Shown: positions 62,049-64,000 of the stretch, in pieces
How positions within the stretch are numbered: the first letter of the stretch is position 1
How the letters are laid out: each line of letters opens with the position of its first letter
DNA from: Bacteroidota bacterium
Lineage (GTDB): Bacteria > Bacteroidota > Bacteroidia > UKL13-3
DNA: 64,000 nt
Reading direction: 5' to 3'
Assembly: GCA_947464275.1 (NCBI GenBank)
Contig: CANHVU010000006.1
Span: 62,001-126,000, forward strand
Position numbers and translations under genes: made by a program
Notes under the pieces: generated by a model
The model's database searches: none
The model's input: only the letters and a program-made list of their open reading frames with translations
What the model was told of the DNA's origin: nothing

Positions 62049-63704
62049 ATGAAAAATATAAATTTATCAGTACCCAAAGATTTTATAGCGGGTTTAAAAC
62101 AAAATTGGAAAGACGATTTACTTTCTGGTTTTATAGTTTCATTAATAGCATTGCCATTATGTTTAGGCATAGCTATGGCTAGTGGAGTTCCTCCAATGGC
62201 AGGTATTATAGCAGGTATAATTGGTGGTATGTTTGTATCCATGACCAGTGGTTCGCATTTAACCATTAATGGACCAGCAGCTGGCCTTGCCATTATAGTT
62301 TTAATGAGCATGGAAGGCTTTAAAAAAATGGCTCCAGCTGGTTTATCCCCTGAGCAAGTAGAAATGTTTGCTTACCAATGTACTTTAGGTGTTGGAATTG
62401 GTTGCGGAATATTACAAATGCTTTTTGGTTTAGTTAAGGCAGGTGTGTTAAGCAACTTTTTTCCATCATCTGTAGTGCATGGAATGCTTGCAGCCATTGG
62501 TATCATGATTTTTGCAAAACAATTTCATACAGCAGTAGGCGTTAAACCCGAAGGCAAAGAAATGATGGAAATTATTGCTGCTATTCCTCATAGCTTTATG
62601 AACATGAACCCCGAAGTGGCCATTATAGCAGTGGTTAGTTTAATTATTCTTATTGGCTTGCCAATGATTAAAAACAAATATGTAAAAATGCTTCCTGCAC
62701 CATTGTTAGTAGTATTAATTGCTATTCCTTTAGGTCATTATTTCGATTTAGAGCATGAGCACAAATATTTATTTTTGAGCTCGCACGAATACACCTTAGG
62801 ACCTAAATTTTTAGTAACCCTACCCGCTAATTTTTTAGATGGAATTGTAATGCCTCGCTTTGATTATTTACTTACCAGTTTTGGTATTCAAATGATAATT
62901 ACCTATTCATTAGTAGCAAGCTTAGAATCATTGTTAACAGCTGCCGCTATTGATAAATTAGATCCATTTAAACGTGTATCTAACTTTAATAAAGAGTTAT
63001 ATGCTAAAGGTTCAGGAAACATGATTTCGAGTTTCCTTGGTGGGTTACCAATTATAGCCGAAGTGGTTCGTAGTTCAGCTAATGTTACCAATGGTGCTAA
63101 AACACGTTGGGCAAACTTCTTTCATGGTACTTTCTTATTAATCTTTGTGGTTTTTTTAGGTCAAATCATCCATCAAATACCTTTAGCAGCGCTGGCAGCT
63201 ATGCTAATGGTTACAGGCTACAGATTGGCATCGCCAAAAGAATTTAGGAAAACCTATAAAGCAGGAAAAGAGCAGTTACTTATTTTTGTAGCTACCATTA
63301 TATTTACACTTGCTACCGATTTATTAATTGGTATTGCCGCAGGTATATTAGTAAAATTGATTATTCACCTTGCAAATGGTGTTCCATTAAAAAGTATTTT
63401 CAAACCATTTTTAACCATTATAACCGAAGATGACGAAAACTACTTAATTGATGTACAACATTCGGCTATTTTTAGTAATTATATTGGTTTAAAAAAACAA
63501 TTAGATGCATTGCCAAGAGGCAAAAAAATTACGGTAGATTTTACCAAAGCATCGTTAGTGGACCATACTGTAATGGAACACATTCACGAAATGGAAGAAA
63601 AGTATAACCACGAAGGTGGAACCTTTAAAATTATTGGTTTAAATAACCACAAGCCACTTTCTGAACATCCTCACGCTACAAGAAAAAAAGTTTCAACTAT
63701 TTAA
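62049..63704 (+). CDS. SulP family anion transporter (probable bicarbonate transporter)
   Basis: 551 residues. N-terminal SulP transport domain with about 12-14 helices, including DLLSGFIVSLIALPLCLGIA (the family opening), MASGVPPMAGIIAGIIGG and FFPSSVVHGMLAAIGIMIFA. C-terminal STAS domain (about 455-551, KKITVDFTKASLVDHTVMEH). SulP members carry sulfate, bicarbonate or dicarboxylates; the place after dabAB makes bicarbonate the best guess. No carbonic anhydrase domain is fused. A porin-like gene follows 12 bp later. Confidence 0.9.
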   Translation: MKNINLSVPKDFIAGLKQNWKDDLLSGFIVSLIALPLCLGIAMASGVPPMAGIIAGIIGGMFVSMTSGSHLTINGPAAGLAIIVLMSMEGFKKMAPAGLSPEQVEMFAYQCTLGVGIGCGILQMLFGLVKAGVLSNFFPSSVVHGMLAAIGIMIFAKQFHTAVGVKPEGKEMMEIIAAIPHSFMNMNPEVAIIAVVSLIILIGLPMIKNKYVKMLPAPLLVVLIAIPLGHYFDLEHEHKYLFLSSHEYTLGPKFLVTLPANFLDGIVMPRFDYLLTSFGIQMIITYSLVASLESLLTAAAIDKLDPFKRVSNFNKELYAKGSGNMISSFLGGLPIIAEVVRSSANVTNGAKTRWANFFHGTFLLIFVVFLGQIIHQIPLAALAAMLMVTGYRLASPKEFRKTYKAGKEQLLIFVATIIFTLATDLLIGIAAGILVKLIIHLANGVPLKSIFKPFLTIITEDDENYLIDVQHSAIFSNYIGLKKQLDALPRGKKITVDFTKASLVDHTVMEHIHEMEEKYNHEGGTFKIIGLNNHKPLSEHPHATRKKVSTI

Positions 63705-63716
63705 TTATTTTAGTTT

Positions 63717-64000
63717 ATGAAAAAATATAAAATACTTTACTTAATACTTGCTTTGGTAAGTATTAGTAACCTAGCTTTAGCACAAACAAAGCCAGATAAA
63801 GAACTACGCATGAATTTAAATGATGAAGGAACACATTATTTAAAAACTACTTTTACTGCGCAACTTTGGGGCAGGTATACCGATATGAACCCCGGAACAA
63901 CTATTGGTGGATTTAACAATCCTGCTAGTTTTGATATTGGAATTAGGCGCATGCGCCAGCAAATATTTGGCATGGTAACCGATAAAGTTTTCTTTTACTC
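63717..64000 (+). CDS. Porin-like outer-membrane protein, 5' part only (cut by window edge)
   Basis: 94 codons from ATG 63717. A signal peptide ending ISNLALAQ is followed by a mature start of porin type: HYLKTTFTAQLWGRYTDMNP, then FDIGIRRMRQQIFGMVTDKV, typical of phosphate/anion-selective OprP-like or related Bacteroidota porins. Probably the outer-membrane entry for the anion taken up by the SulP transporter. The rest of the gene is outside the window. Confidence 0.8.
   Translation, partial: MKKYKILYLILALVSISNLALAQTKPDKELRMNLNDEGTHYLKTTFTAQLWGRYTDMNPGTTIGGFNNPASFDIGIRRMRQQIFGMVTDKVFFY

Noticed and set aside
1-64000. tRNA, rRNA, intact insertion sequence or prophage genes
   Set aside because: None recognised on reading. 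A tRNA scan and IS search would be needed to exclude small or unusual cases.

Overview
The window comes from a low-GC member of the Bacteroidota. Evidence for this is the SprA outer-membrane translocon of the type IX secretion system (T9SS), three proteins or remnants with T9SS C-terminal sorting domains, a fused ccoN-ccoO cbb3 oxidase gene, a bacterial geranylgeranylglyceryl-phosphate synthase, and promoters of the Bacteroidota TTTG / TAnnTTTG type. Genus cannot be given from sequence reading alone. No rRNA, tRNA, CRISPR array or intact transposase was seen.

Layout: 1-2473 is a proton-translocating transhydrogenase operon (pntAa, pntAb, pntB, the last cut by the window edge) interrupted by a four-helix-bundle gene. 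2580-10835 holds an HDAC-like hydrolase, an Asp-rich small protein, a lipoprotein, a LuxE-like enzyme, the E2 subunit of a 2-oxoacid dehydrogenase, an M1 aminopeptidase carrying a T9SS tail, and a MarR-YceI pair with a perfect 32-bp palindromic operator. 10928-18805 is sprA-ruvA. 18878-20551 has a MORN-type protein and a divergent LpxH-like/VanZ pair sharing a 30-bp palindrome. 20722-26664 is a cbb3 cytochrome oxidase cluster (ccoNO, a 51-codon ccoQ, ccoP, ccoG, fixH, tauE/safE-like).

26665-27925 is gene-free and full of structured repeats: an approximately 600-bp element made of four tandem 126-bp units bounded by mirror-image hairpins, plus a separate REP-type inverted repeat. 27926-30220 is a Crp/Fnr regulator with an apparent N-terminal frameshift, a membrane protein, and a YciI-SRPBCC pair preceded by a Crp-like palindrome centred near -43.

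The most interesting region is 30557-49358, a beta-1,3-glucan (laminarin-like) utilisation locus with no susC/susD in the window. In their place it has a glycosidase domain fused to a predicted outer-membrane beta-barrel, and an inner-membrane sugar transporter (MFS/GPH type) fused to a GH17 glucanase. Around these are a GH16 lipoprotein, carbohydrate-binding-like lipoprotein and secreted proteins, a GH17 lipoprotein, a GH30 lipoprotein, two signal-less GH17 enzymes and a large signal-less GH94/GH149-like putative phosphorylase. A divergently transcribed NrtR-type Nudix regulator with an adjacent 21-bp inverted repeat probably controls it. Proposed flow: surface cleavage and uptake by the barrel fusion and GH16, periplasmic trimming and debranching by GH17/GH30, import by the MFS fusion, then cytosolic GH17 hydrolysis and phosphorolysis.

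49836-50630 is a decayed alpha/beta-hydrolase gene. 50641-56852 has a DUF3037/HipA-like pair, a T9SS-tail remnant, GGGP synthase, a UDP-glucose to UDP-xylose pair (ugd, uxs), a MOSC protein and a small membrane protein. 57026-64000 is an inorganic-carbon uptake cluster: DabA, DabB, a SulP transporter and the start of a porin-like gene.
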